A DNA stretch of 64,000 nt. It comes from Archegozetes longisetosus (lineage: Eukaryota; Arthropoda; Arachnida; Sarcoptiformes; Trhypochthoniidae). The DNA is taken from NCBI GenBank assembly GCA_018873245.2, contig JAEMBT020000001.1, positions 18,230,220 through 18,294,219 of the forward strand, given 5' to 3'. Position numbers and translations under genes: made by a program. Below the pieces are notes generated by a model that searched no databases, was not told the DNA's origin, and worked only from the letters and a program-made list of their open reading frames with translations. This document shows, one piece after another, positions 24,301 to 35,709 of this stretch; the stretch's first letter is position 1; each line of letters begins with the position of its first letter.

Positions 24301-27300
24301 TTCACATTTTTTGTCTCTCTAAATTAGGTTAGGCTAGGTTAGTATTTACTACTTAACATTCTTTACTTAACTGTCCATTCTTAATACTTTATACTAACAA
24401 ACACTTTAACCCTAACCTAACCTAACCTAACCCTAGCTGTACCTCATTTCGTTTGCTATCAACACTAAAATCAAACCCAACTTATATCAAATCCATTCTA
24501 AATCAAGCCTATCTTAAACATTACTGACTTTCAAAACCTAACTTGAGGCAACTGAAAAGAAAATTAATTTGATTTAACAGTCTTTAAGTAAATAGTTTGT
24601 TAAAAACATAAAGTTCAGAATTGAGACTAAGTCTTCTATAGCTAATACTAAAAATATTTTTCGTTCATTTTAAGACTTAATGTACTGCAGTTTTTGTTCA
24701 TATAAACATACTGTCAATGCAATTAAAAAAGGAGAACATGTTTATGTGCTTTATTTATGAATTTATGCTCTGCCCAAAGAATGTAAGATAAACTTTCATC
24801 GTATACAACTAACTATTTTATAATCATGCTTAGCAACATCTAAATCTCTCTTCAATTCACTTCTATTTACTTCAAGTTTTCAGCTTAGATTTACTTCATT
24901 ACCATGTTCGTTATTCTATCAGCTTGCTTATGTTCTGTACATTTTGTTTGCTACTAAATATGTTATCACAATAGGTTACTCTCAGTTGCTTTCAACGATT
25001 GTTAGTTGTTTGCGTGTACATCATGTGATAGACTCTTGGAGGAGACAGTTTTATCATTTAGTAGTTAAGTCTTTAACGTTGTAAAGCTATAAAAATAATA
25101 GTAATGCTAACTATTTGTTTGATAAATAATTGAATGTTACGCAATCATAATTAAATAAATACTTTACTAAATCATTTCCATTATATATGTTTGTCGTATT
25201 GAAGTTATTAAATTCTAGATTAAATTCTCAAATAATCTACATTATCATTACTTATGTGAATAGATGAATATTTTCAAACTATCATATTCTTCATCTAATG
25301 TAAATATTTTTCCTATTCATTCTCACCAAACACAAACAATCAATAACTGACAAGTTTAGTATGTTTTCATACGGCTCTTCCTCCCTATGTTCTAGTATTT
25401 AATTAATTTAAATTCATTACTTTCCTACTCATCTAAATTGTGTCTGCTTTCCTCCTAAATCTTCCACAATCTCTAGATGTCTTGTCATATCAAACCCAAC
25501 CAGACTAGTTTAGAGATAAACTTGTCACATCAGACCATTTTGCAAATGTTTAAGCCTAAAGCGCGATTAAACTTCATTTCTAATTTAAATATTTTAACGT
25601 AAATCATGTGCTCTAATTCTAAGACTAAGATTAAGATGAGAGCTACTCTAATCTATCAAACGAGATGGTGTAAGATAGAAATTGTGTAAGATAGAAATTG
25701 TGTAAGATAGAAATTGTATGAGATAGAAAGTTTTGAAAATATATCAGACTCAGCCAGAGCGGGTCTCATAAGATCAACAATTCTCGTCACTGTTTCATTA
25801 TTTATTGGCTAAAATTTTAGAATTTCACTTTAGCCCAAACATTCGCCTCAATCAAAGTAATGCATAGAATAATTGCGCTCTTATTTATTTATATATATCT
25901 CCCATTCTTATTGAAAATTTAAATTATTTACTCTTAAATCACTGCTTCTCGAAGAGTTTGAAAGAGTCTAGTAAAAGTTAGTGCTACATCCATAGCAATA
26001 CTTTAAAGTATATTTTATATTCTAAACAATATATCATAAAATACATTTGACCTACTACTAAAAATTATGCAATAGTTAGAAAATCATATTTCTAGATAGC
26101 TCTCTATATTTTCCTTTTATCAAATCTAATTATTATGAACATTTTTACTGAGATATATGAATTTAAACAAATTTATCTTCATTCAAATTTGAAACTATTT
26201 TGCATTTGGTGGAAAAGATTATAAAAGCTCTTGTATAGATCGTAATTCAGTGGGAGTGTCATATATTAATCCTTTAGGAAGTTTCATATTTCTATTTTTG
26301 AACATTATATTTTACCGTGAAACTTATAAATTAATTCTTTAGTAATAGCTAGAAAATACTTGCATTCGCGAAAATACTGAGAAGTATGTTATGAATTTTG
26401 TACAGCATTAGTACAGAATTGTACAGAATTGTACAGAATTTTTTCTATTATACATATGAACGATAGCTTTAGTCGTTAATGTAATACAATATAACAAATA
26501 ATTATACTTGCATTGAAAATATTACTTTATGTCTTATGCAAGAAAATACATTTCATTAGTTAATTAAAATTGGCATCTAAACTTATTCATTCTAGTCATG
26601 CTCAATCAGCTCTAATTGAATTTTCTTGATTATATTTAATATTTCACTATTGGTTAAACTTCTAGTAGTTTATTGATTTTCATATTTGAAATCGTTTTAT
26701 TATATCTTTTTATCTATTTATTTAATCTTAAGGAAGTACTTGAGAGTAACTTCAAATTGAAAACTGTTGGAAAAGATTGAGAGATAGAGAATTCAATGAA
26801 AATAGGGATTATAATTAAATATGAGAAATGAAAACTGATAAAAAAATCAATTTATTTAAAGTGATTGCTTTAAAGCTATTGTTTACCTAATCATCATTAG
26901 TTCAACATCAATCGTATGTTAGACAGAGATCAAATTTTAGGCAATTATATACCGTCTGTTAATCTATTTAATTACATTTTATTCCACGAATTGCTCTCAG
27001 TTTCTAAGAATATTCTAATAATGTTATACATTAGGGAAATCAAAATTGAATTCACCAATAATGCCAACACATCTGAATTCATACACTCTATAAATATATT
27101 TAATAAGATTTATGCGTTTAATCTATTGAAGACTGTAATAAGTAATTCAGCATAGAAACTACTTAATGAAAATTCTATATTTATTCAATTAGCTTTTTTT
27201 CTGTTATTAGTTTAGTTTTATAGAAAAATCAATCAACACATCAATAGATTATTCTTCAGGTTATAAATTATTTTCAAAATATTTCTTACAGAACATTCAA

Positions 27301-29422
27301 CTGTATGCTTGATGACTTTATAATGATGCATAGCAACGGGTAATGATTCATAGCAACGGGTAATGATGCGTAGTAATAAGATATGTCAACTTTATGTGTT
27401 GTCATAATAACTCATATAATCATACTCAGTTCTTAATCTTTTTATACAATAGGTCAATTAAAGTTCAAAGTTAACTTTAAATAGGTCTGTATGACAGAAT
27501 AACATGGCAACAGCTCTTTACCGTAGCTATGCATCACTTTAATGTCACTTACTGTCAATTTGATTAGCACAAATACAATTGACCAAATCCATATTTTTCT
27601 ACAAATCTTTTAAGATGGATTCGCGTAAGTCAAACAATAATTGGCGAATGATTGCGATAACAAACATAAAATTGTTATATCATAAGCACATTAACACGAA
27701 CATGAGATTCACTGAACTAACAAAAAAGTCAAGAATCAGACAGGAGATATTCTCAAAAGATAAGAGACAATACGAAGCTAACTAAAGACTAAATATAAGT
27801 CCTTATGATTGAGGACAAAAATATTCGTTTTTAAATAATCTCAATCTGATTAGTATTAAAAAAAAGGTAATTTGATTCAATAAAAAATATGATAGATGAT
27901 ATTCAGAAAGACTTTCATAAAATTGAGCTCATTAGAACGTAACAAAAAAACATTATCACAATGAAAAGGCAGAAATAACAGATTATTTTCAAATGAAAAT
28001 CAATGCAATTGTGATTAAATCAAAGTTAGAAATAGACTGTAAACAAGTATCTAACTTCTCGAAAAATCTACTTAATACTATATAAAAGTGATGCCATTTT
28101 ATCTACTTTTAAACTTTCCTAGTCAATGCTTACCTCTTTTCATTATTTCGATCTAATAGTCAATAATATTTTGAAATTTATTTCAATTTATCTCAATTTC
28201 TAATATTTAATTAACACTGACAAATCTTGAAAATTATTATAAACTTGGTTAGATACTTTAAACAAACTTTAATTTATTGAAGAATGTCTGCTAAGCAACA
28301 TATATGAAAACTAAAATAAGAAAATGATAACCATATTAAGTGAAATTCCATTAAGTTTAATAATAAAAATTGAAAGTCAAAATTGTCTACTCAATTATTG
28401 TTGAAATGTCGCTGAATTATTGCTGGAACATACATTAACAGAAGCTGTTATACACAATTTTCTGCATTAATAATCAATAATAAAAATAAAATTCTAATAA
28501 AACGGTCTTCAGACTCATTTTATTTGGTTATTCAAAAGTTATTAGGATCATATGAATTAGAAAATAGATTAATAGTTCAATTGTTTAAAGCTACAAAACT
28601 CAATCTAAACTATGTAATATATACCCCATAAGTCTTCTGTAGAGACATGAGAGCGAATTTGATCCCATTTTGTGCCATTCTCTATTTCAATTGCAGCTAA
28701 CCTAGACTGTTGAGTACCTGACGGGTAATCATTTATTTAATCTACTTTATGTCTAAATTTGATTATTTTCAGAATATGTTTTTCACTTTGAAATAGTTTA
28801 ACATTAGATCTAATCGCAACTTGATTACCAAAAATATTACTATTCTCGCAATTAACTAAATAATAATATTATATCTATACAAAATCAATAATAATTAGTA
28901 TAAAAATACCAGATATAGCACTATTGACCCCCGCATTCCAACCAGCATTTCTTTGAAGAGCTAAAGCTGAAGAAGAGTTAGGATTTACAACAGGATATTG
29001 ATCAGGCACTGGTGTTGAGGGACACGCACTACTTGTTGAAGTTAAAATATCAACAACTGTCACATTCTGTCCATTACTAGTAGTGTTTATATATGTGTTT
29101 GGATAGCTTTCCATTCCAATAGGATTAGATAAACAACAAAACATATATTTCTTCCACTTATCACTTACTACACAACAATCTTATAATTATTAATACTAAG
29201 TATTTCTCAATCCTTTTTAGTCAAGTGAACCACTCATTCATTGTGTAAAAGTGGTTAGGAAGTGATTTTAAAATAAGACAAATTTGAATAAGAGAATAGA
29301 AATGTTGGCATTAGTTGTAAATTAGGAAATTAGTGTTGTTGGAATATATGTATATGACAGCTCAATCCCTCTACTAATCCAACTTAAGTAAGTTTAAGTT
29401 AGCTTACTATCTACTATTTATA

Positions 29423-29462
<40 letters not shown>

Positions 29463-32400
29463 ATGGCATCACTTTCTAATTTTGCTTTCTTTCTTATACT
29501 TGCCAAATACCATCAATTCCATCCCAATTTCTACTACTTCTCATTGTTGTTGTTGTTCTGTTTTGATTCACAAGCATTTCTAAATAATGAACTCAATCTC
29601 TTGAAAAGCATTTACATGATTACTATAGATTATAGCATTTTGTTTATTAAATCACTCATAATGGGTTCAAATGTCAAATTTGAAAATTGTGCTCAGACTG
29701 AAGAAATGGTCTCATATTTTGCCGTAGCAGAAGTTTAGGCTTTTTGATAGCTTTATTTTCACTTTTAGTGCAAATCTATTTGTAATGGAATATAAGACTT
29801 TTGCTCCTTACTAGTAATAGTTTAATATTTCAGCTTTTCAACAAATATACAAGTTTTTCAACAGAATATATAAGCTTTTCAGCAAAGTATTGCTTTTTTC
29901 AATTCACTTTCTAGAGATAATTGACAAATAACTTTATCAAGTATTTTGCTCATCCTTAACAAGTTTGTCAAATGATTTAGAATAGAATCGATGACTGATG
30001 ACATATATTCAAATATGAATCATCTAGACATTAAGTTTCTTATAAATTGAGCAAATCATTTCTAATGAGTTAATGTCATAAATCAAAATTATGACATTAA
30101 GTGACGATTAGTTTTGCATTAGTAAAAATGCATATCGTATGAATAAGTGGTAATTAAGAAGCATTTGCATCATTTACATCACCACTAAGAAAATGTTTTG
30201 CTGGAATAAGTCCAGAAATGATAACACTCCTCCATAACAACTTAAATCTCTTTTCTCATAATCTCATATCTTCTTTCCAATCTTTCATTCTTTCTTTTCT
30301 ATAGCAAGCTTAGCAAGCTGATTTTTTCTTTACTTTTTAAAAGCTAAGCAAACTACAACCAAATTCTATAGGATATTTAGCTCCATCTCATTCAAACAAC
30401 TGATTTACTGCTCTTTTAGCTCCATCTCATTCAAACGACTGATTTACTGCTCTTATTCTTTTCCTCTTTAGACGTCGCAAGTGTGTGGAATACAAGACAA
30501 TCAATTTCTAATACTATAAAGTGATCATAACTTATCAATTGGTAGCTTTGTTTTTAAGTCAAGTACTGATTTAATAGTATTTGAAAACATTTTTTATATC
30601 AAATATGAGAATTAATGGTTGTAATAAATCATTCTCATATAACACCAAGCATGTCACTTAAAGACTAACTGTACTAATGATTTTGAAACATTTGTTCCCG
30701 CTTTAATTAATCATTAGACGGAACTTATTATAACCATTTCTCTCATGCTTTTCTCTAAATAATCCATTTCCCTTTACTCTTCTTAACTTAACATTCCTTC
30801 GTAGCAACTAGGAATTACTGTTGCTATGTCAATCTCCCTCTGATCCGTCTCAATTTGTTGCACAATTTTATTTTAGACTTGCTTCGATTATTGTTTTCAA
30901 TATTCTCCAAGTTTTTTATATCTGGAGATATTATGGTTTGATGGAAAGTATCCGATGACAACGCATTACTTCTGGTTGCTATCAAAGATTACTTAGTTTA
31001 TATATGAAATAAAAGCAGTCGAGACTAATTGTTACAGTTGAATTAATTGATATGATACAAATTTTGCTTTTATCATGCAAACGATCTATTTTCTAATTAT
31101 TTAAGTTAATCAAATCATATAATATTCTCCCTTTCGTACAAACATTTTCTCATCAGTCACTAACTGTTTCATATACCTCTCTTCTTCATGGTTAATTAAT
31201 AATCATTTTTGGCTCCATTAAGAATCTCTTAAGAATCTTTTCCAGACTGCTTCCAATTGATTAAATATTTGTATCAATTTCTATGGTCAAAACTTGTTAA
31301 CATAGTGGCAGATAGTGACTAATAACTTATATTTAATTTAATAAATGTTTTGGTTAGTGATTATTTATTGAAGTTAATATGATAAGACAACTGTTTGCAA
31401 TCAGTACCTAACAGTGTATCAGTATCTAACAGTGTATCACTATCTAACAGTGTATCACTACCTAACACTGTATCACTACCTAACAGCGATCAACAAATAA
31501 TTAATTACTTGTTAGCGAAACTCTTGCCAACACTATTCAGAATCTAAATTAATCAAACTATTTGTCATTCAATCTCTCTCTCTATATATATTTCATGTAA
31601 TTTAATAAGTCCAGTCTAAATAAAACTATTATCTACTATACTTTTCATCAATTTTATTAACTATTTTATTAACTATTTATAAGTTTTATTAATTTAACCA
31701 ATTATCGATAAGTTTTCATGAAATTCAGTGAACTATTAATAAGAATTTAAACTAAAACTTGAAGTTATGCGCGAAAGCAAGAAATGAAAAATATCTTCAA
31801 GTATAAATCATAATAAGAAGTGTATGATTCTAAATGTTGGTAACTCATACAATTAATGTAATGACAACATTTAGTTTAGTCTATCTCTACTCATCCATTA
31901 AGTAAATAGTAGTAAAAATCAATCTCTTTTACGTTTCTCTTCTTCTGCTATTGTCCGAATTGGTGCCACTGGAAGCGGTGGTGTACTTCTCTTACATACT
32001 CCGACTGGTGTCTGCTGATGACACTCACGTGACTCTCCAATGACAGAAGCTGTCGACTGAACACTCATTGGGACTTGGACTTAAAAACTCTTCACTACTT
32101 CATTTCTTACACCAGACTTTTACACTTTTGATTGCCTATCTCTTCAATGGTATCTAATTCTTTTCCAATATCTGCCAGCAATTATGATTTGACATAAAAG
32201 TGAAAACTGCTTTTCCAACTCATTTAGAGACCATAGATTTGGTCAGGAAATGCGCACAAACATAACAAACTTTTATTTGTCTCACTGCTACAAATCAAGT
32301 TGAGTTACATATGATCGGGTCACTGCCATAAAGTCTCATCTCTCATGAAACCTCTATTAGAAATATGTCTTTATAGCAGTAGAGTGAGAATTTATGTAAT

Positions 32401-32754
32401 GTTAATGTAAACAATGAGTGCATGGGAACACATTCTGTGTAATTGCATTTCTATTTTTATGCTAAATTTAGTTCGCAATATGGACTCTGTCTTCTCACTT
32501 ATGTCTATCTTATCCCTAACTTATGCTTGACTTATGCCTAACTTATTCCTGACTTATGCTTGACTTATGCCTAACTTATTCCTGACTTATGCCTAACTTA
32601 TGCATATCATCATATGCCCATCTTTTCATTTATAGCATTTTAAATACCCTTCAACCCCTTCTCTTCTCCTTTAAATACTCTCTACCATCAACACATCCCA
32701 TATGAAAACAAATATTTTCTAATTTATTTTAGTTATTCTTTCCAAACATTAAAT

Positions 32755-32823
<69 letters not shown>

Positions 32824-35709
32824 GAAAGCACTTTTGATACATCATATATAATTTTATTTTATCTATAAATGATTCTGTACTTGTAATAAATCAATCGATT
32901 CCTTCTCCACATTTCATCTATTAATCAAATATATCTATACTTTACAGCTCTTTTTCAAGACATCAAAGAGTAATTTATTGAAAGATTAACGCATTCATTC
33001 ATTCTGTCAATTCTGAGAGTTAGTGTAGAAAATTAAAAGTTAGATTCCTTAAAAGTTGCATTCCTTAAGAGTTAGATTTCTTAAACTCAATACATGGCTT
33101 TCACCCAACTCCTGATAATAGCTTACAATCAAGAACAGATGGAAGACTTTTGTCTTACTAACAATAATAATCACTTAACATATCATGCAGTAGATTCAGA
33201 TAAATGTCAAACAGTGCCGAATTAGTTCATATAAAACTTGAAGAGTAAGTTTAAAACCACTTTAAAGAGAAATGCATTCAATCAATATTATGCATAACTT
33301 AAATATTTTATAAATTTTCGCTCAATATGTTAGTATTGAAATAGAAAAAATAATGCTTATGTATATTTGAGAACTCACTTTGATCTGTTCCTATAATGTT
33401 TTCATTCTGACTTAAATATGAAACTTGATAACCAGTGGTGTACTTTTGTCCGTATGCACTCTTATTACCATTTGATGTGCTCGCTACCAATAGTGGGTGC
33501 TTTCCATCACTACTATCAATACTTTGACCTAATAATTCAACAAAATCAATCTTATCCTTTCTCTTTTCATTATTAGGCTTTTTATATTATATTTTATATT
33601 ATTCATTAGCTTTTCATTAGCTTTTCATTTCTATGTGGATGATAATTTCTGAATACTTGTTGCAATTTTTCAAACTATTCTCTCATTAAGTGCTATGAAT
33701 TTAGTTTTAATATTGTTTTGACAGTGGTAGTTAGCAAGGACTAAGAGGCTACAGCCTCTCAGATATCTTTCAGAGCCTAATTGTGAGTCTGTACTGTCAA
33801 TTTCTGACGAAAAACTTTGAAACTGTATTTATTTTGATGCATCAATAAATTACTTATAGTTATAAGTTAATCAACGGTTTGATAATAAATTAACAAATGT
33901 TTTAATGTTGATTAGTATTTGATTTGACATTTTCAACATTACTGATTATTTTAATTGTTCAATTTAATTACTTACTTTGAATCTCAACTATACTTCAATA
34001 TTGGTCTATACTTTCAATTTTTGTTCAATTCATAATAACTCGTATGTGAATTGTTTTATTAACTTATAACGAAATGTCAAATTTTCGCCATTAGGTGAAA
34101 AGATTTGCTATAAGTAGAGTAACTTTATAGAAAATTGGTCGAAACCAATTTAGAAATAGGAAATTGTCTTCATATCCGATCAATACTAGAATTGTTAAAT
34201 CTTCTTGTAGGATATACTACAACAAGCTTCCTTTAATATATTATTCAACTATATTTTTCTATTTTTTAGTATAAATGCTTTAAATATTCTTTTCAAACGT
34301 TTATAGATAATCAATTTTATTATACTTTTTACTATATTTACTTTAATTTAAATCACTATAAATAACACCCATTTTTTCATACGTTAAAGAGAAATCAATT
34401 GAGAAATACCTTCTTTTGAAATCATATTCTCATCTTTATATCCCTTCTAATCTTAATGGTTTAATCACTCATAGTTCTATTGTTTACACGTTTGAGTCGT
34501 TATTGTATGATACTGTTTGTACAGTACTTCTTGCCCAACACTTCAATCATTAGACATTTTACTAGACTTATTTATATTACTGTTACCTTAAGTCTGATCA
34601 ATGGTATCATGTCTTGCACTACTATTGAAATGTCTGCATTTATCTATTTGAAAATATGCTACTTTTTTGCCTCATTGTTTTAGACATACTCATTCTACAA
34701 TATCATTTTCTCTCCCATATGATAAACATGTTTTTCGTGTACTTACTGTACAATTGATAACTTAATAATCCTCCATAACAACATGAACATACTGTTTCTA
34801 TGCTAACTTATCTATAATGCACATCAATTTGTTATCAAATTTGATTACTATGATGATGATTCCATAAGTTTGTTAATATTCTCTATGTTATGGTTTAATG
34901 TAAAGCGTGCCATCACAACACATCACTTCTGGTTGCTATCAACCTTTACTAAGATTTTGAGTTTACAATATCTATTAAAAGTTGAACTATCATTCAATAA
35001 TGATAAGTCAGATAATCAAAAAGTTATTATTGAAAGCTATGAATTATTCAAAAGTAAATAAATAGAAAATATAACATTGCTAAAACTTCAATATCTTCTA
35101 ATTGGTGAAGATATCGATAATAACAGAAATGTATTCAAGTCTTATAGACCTGATTTATAGATATTTATATAATCTAAACATTGACATGTTTTTCTTTCCT
35201 TTTGAATTATTTGCATAAATTGAAGAGAAATGAAGCATCAAGTATGGATTATGTAATAATATATATGTATTAATACATGCATCCAGATTATTATACTTAC
35301 AAACAATTATTATATAACTTCATTTTTCAATTTTCAAATCTTACTATCTATAGATTTTCTGTAACATCACCCTTTTATGTTAATATACTTAAACACTTGC
35401 ATGTGTTTATAATTGTTTAAGAGTTAAAATAAGATTCATCAATAATAGAATTGCTACTAAGATAATAAACTACAACAATCTTACACTAATACTGATTGTA
35501 TAAACTTAAACTTAAAATAAACTTTATTCACAGAGCACATTAGAATGATTATTCAATCAGATGAATATTTAACATTATATCCTATTATCAAATTAACTCT
35601 GCAAACAGTTTTGCCTAAATCACCTACCAGTTGTTTCCATCGATGTATTTAATGCTATCAATTGATGCTTTTCAACCAATGCTGATGATTTTTGATTAGA
35701 AGATACCAT
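15647..35709 (-). CDS. Stomatin (SPFH/band 7), multiple alternative N-termini
   Basis: Monotopic membrane scaffold of the stomatin/MEC-2/podocin group that oligomerises at the inner leaflet and modulates ion channels and transporters (family knowledge). Shared exons, minus strand: 20273-20170, 19339-19291, 19203-19140, 17279-17237, 16393-16134, 16067-15989, 15929-15780 and 15706-15647. They encode the hydrophobic hairpin with conserved proline ([14 protein letters not shown]), [67 protein letters not shown], the coiled coil [19 protein letters not shown] and a TIVFP-type C-terminus. At least five alternative start exons lie upstream, all ending in phase 1 and all compatible with exon 20273. 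Predicted isoforms are 294-378 aa. All frames close exactly. Alternative promoters are inferred, not shown. Confidence 0.92.
20400..20935. repeat. Short tandem arrays flanking stomatin exon A
   Basis: An 11-12-bp array of TATTAAGAGTA/TATTAACTGTA runs from about 20400 to 20520, and a CAACTTTCAACTTG-type array from about 20850 to 20935. The first lies between exon A and the shared exon, the second just upstream of exon A. Confidence 0.8.
20669..20744 (-). CDS. Stomatin alternative first exon A
   Basis: ATG at 20744, 25 codons plus one base, donor GTTTGC. It encodes [20 protein letters not shown] and an acidic end HSDDE. Upstream sequence is purine-rich with no acceptor, so this is a first coding exon. 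Joined to the shared exon at 20273 it gives a 294-aa isoform, the shortest. It lies about 400 bp from the shared body. Confidence 0.8.
20936..22745. other. Stomatin intron with CT microsatellite
   Basis: No coding signal was seen on either strand. The stretch includes the (CT)n tract at 21241-21306 and T/C-rich simple sequence around 22375-22440 (TTGATTCTTTCATTC repeats). The hydrophobic open frame at 21726-21914 looks like chance in T-rich DNA. Confidence 0.5.
21236..21306. repeat. (CT)n microsatellite
   Basis: Uninterrupted CT run of roughly 65 bp, preceded by CTTT units. Confidence 0.95.
22746..22884 (-). CDS. Stomatin alternative first exon B
   Basis: ATG at 22884, 46 codons plus one base, donor GTAAG. 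The N-terminus is Ser/Glu/Lys-rich ([19 protein letters not shown]) and ends in PGYDIR. Joined to exon 20273 it gives 315 aa. It shares no obvious similarity with the other starts apart from MS/MA beginnings and polar composition. Confidence 0.8.
22885..28624. other. Large stomatin intron, repeats only
   Basis: No exon was recognised on either strand. Contents: a roughly 24-bp tandem array (ACTAGCTTGATACTATAGAA-like) at 23223-23400; TTAGG/CCTAA tracts at about 24325-24344 and 24412-24434; an 18-bp tandem (GTGTAAGATAGAAATT) at about 25665-25735; GTACAGAATT repeats at about 26410-26440; and a 22-bp duplication near 27325-27370. The short + strand open frames at 26916-27155 and 27579-27785 have no splice or family support. 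Confidence 0.5.
24325..24434. repeat. Inverted TTAGG / CCTAA telomere-like tracts
   Basis: AGGTTAGGCTAGGTTAG at about 24327 and ACCCTAACCTAACCTAACC at about 24410-24430 lie in opposite orientation about 70 bp apart, within a stomatin intron. Confidence 0.8.
28625..29144 (-). CDS. Stomatin alternative N-terminus C (two exons)
   Basis: First exon 29144-28910 starts [17 protein letters not shown] and is Ser/Thr/Pro/Asn-rich; it ends in phase 1 at GTATTT. A phase 1-1 cassette follows at 28717-28625 (acceptor CAG, donor GTATAT), encoding [20 protein letters not shown] and a tail ending TEDLWG. Including or skipping this 93-bp cassette keeps frame, giving 378 or 347 aa. The vicinal cysteines at residues 3-4 could be palmitoylated, which is inference. 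Confidence 0.72.
29428..29462. repeat. (CT)n microsatellite
   Basis: CT run of about 34 bp located roughly 290 bp upstream (minus-strand sense) of stomatin start exon C. Confidence 0.95.
29463..31932. other. Stomatin intron between starts C and D
   Basis: No exon recognised. Contents include a 39-bp unit duplicated in tandem at 30376-30453 and a 20-bp tandem (CAGTGTATCACTATCTAA) at about 31405-31487. The + strand open frame at 29463-29738 begins inside the end of the CT repeat and has no support. Confidence 0.5.
31933..32068 (-). CDS. Stomatin alternative first exon D
   Basis: ATG at 32068, 45 codons plus one base, donor GTAAAA. The peptide begins [19 protein letters not shown] and is Pro/Arg-rich before an acidic end (TIAEEEK). 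An internal GTGAGT after codon 13 is also in phase 1, so a shorter version is possible. The full exon gives a 314-aa protein when joined to exon 20273. Confidence 0.75.
32757..32821. repeat. (CT)n microsatellite
   Basis: CT run of about 65 bp in the intron between stomatin starts D and E. A CTTATGCCTAA/CTTATTCCTGA 11-bp array lies just before it at about 32505-32605. Confidence 0.95.
33379..35709 (-). CDS. Stomatin alternative N-terminus E (two exons, distal)
   Basis: First exon 35709-35628 encodes [20 protein letters not shown] and ends NTSMETT with donor GTAGGT in phase 1. Second exon 33528-33379 (150 bp, phase 1 to 1) encodes [20 protein letters not shown], then a Tyr/Gln/Ser-rich part ending IIGTDQ, donor GTGAGT. 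Together with the shared body they give 346 aa. This is the most distal start seen and marks the 5' limit of the gene, about 2.3 kb from the alpha-spectrin start on the opposite strand. Confidence 0.75.
33529..35627. other. Intron between the two exons of stomatin N-terminus E
   Basis: AT-rich, no recognised exon. A perfect 6-bp stem, GAGGCT-AC-AGCCTC, sits at 33745-33758. The + strand open frames at 34480-34683 and 34870-35061 are judged chance. Confidence 0.5.

Noticed and set aside
26916..27785. Two + strand open frames of 79 and 68 codons
   Set aside because: Inside a stomatin intron, AT-driven composition, no homology or splice signals.
30785..30870. Minus-strand open stretch reading [20 protein letters not shown]
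   Set aside because: Considered as another stomatin start, but no upstream ATG or acceptor and only a weak GTTGCT donor.
33308..33490. 60-codon reverse open frame read as a stand-alone gene
   Set aside because: Its apparent start is TTG; frame and splice sites show it is part of the stomatin exon 33528-33379.
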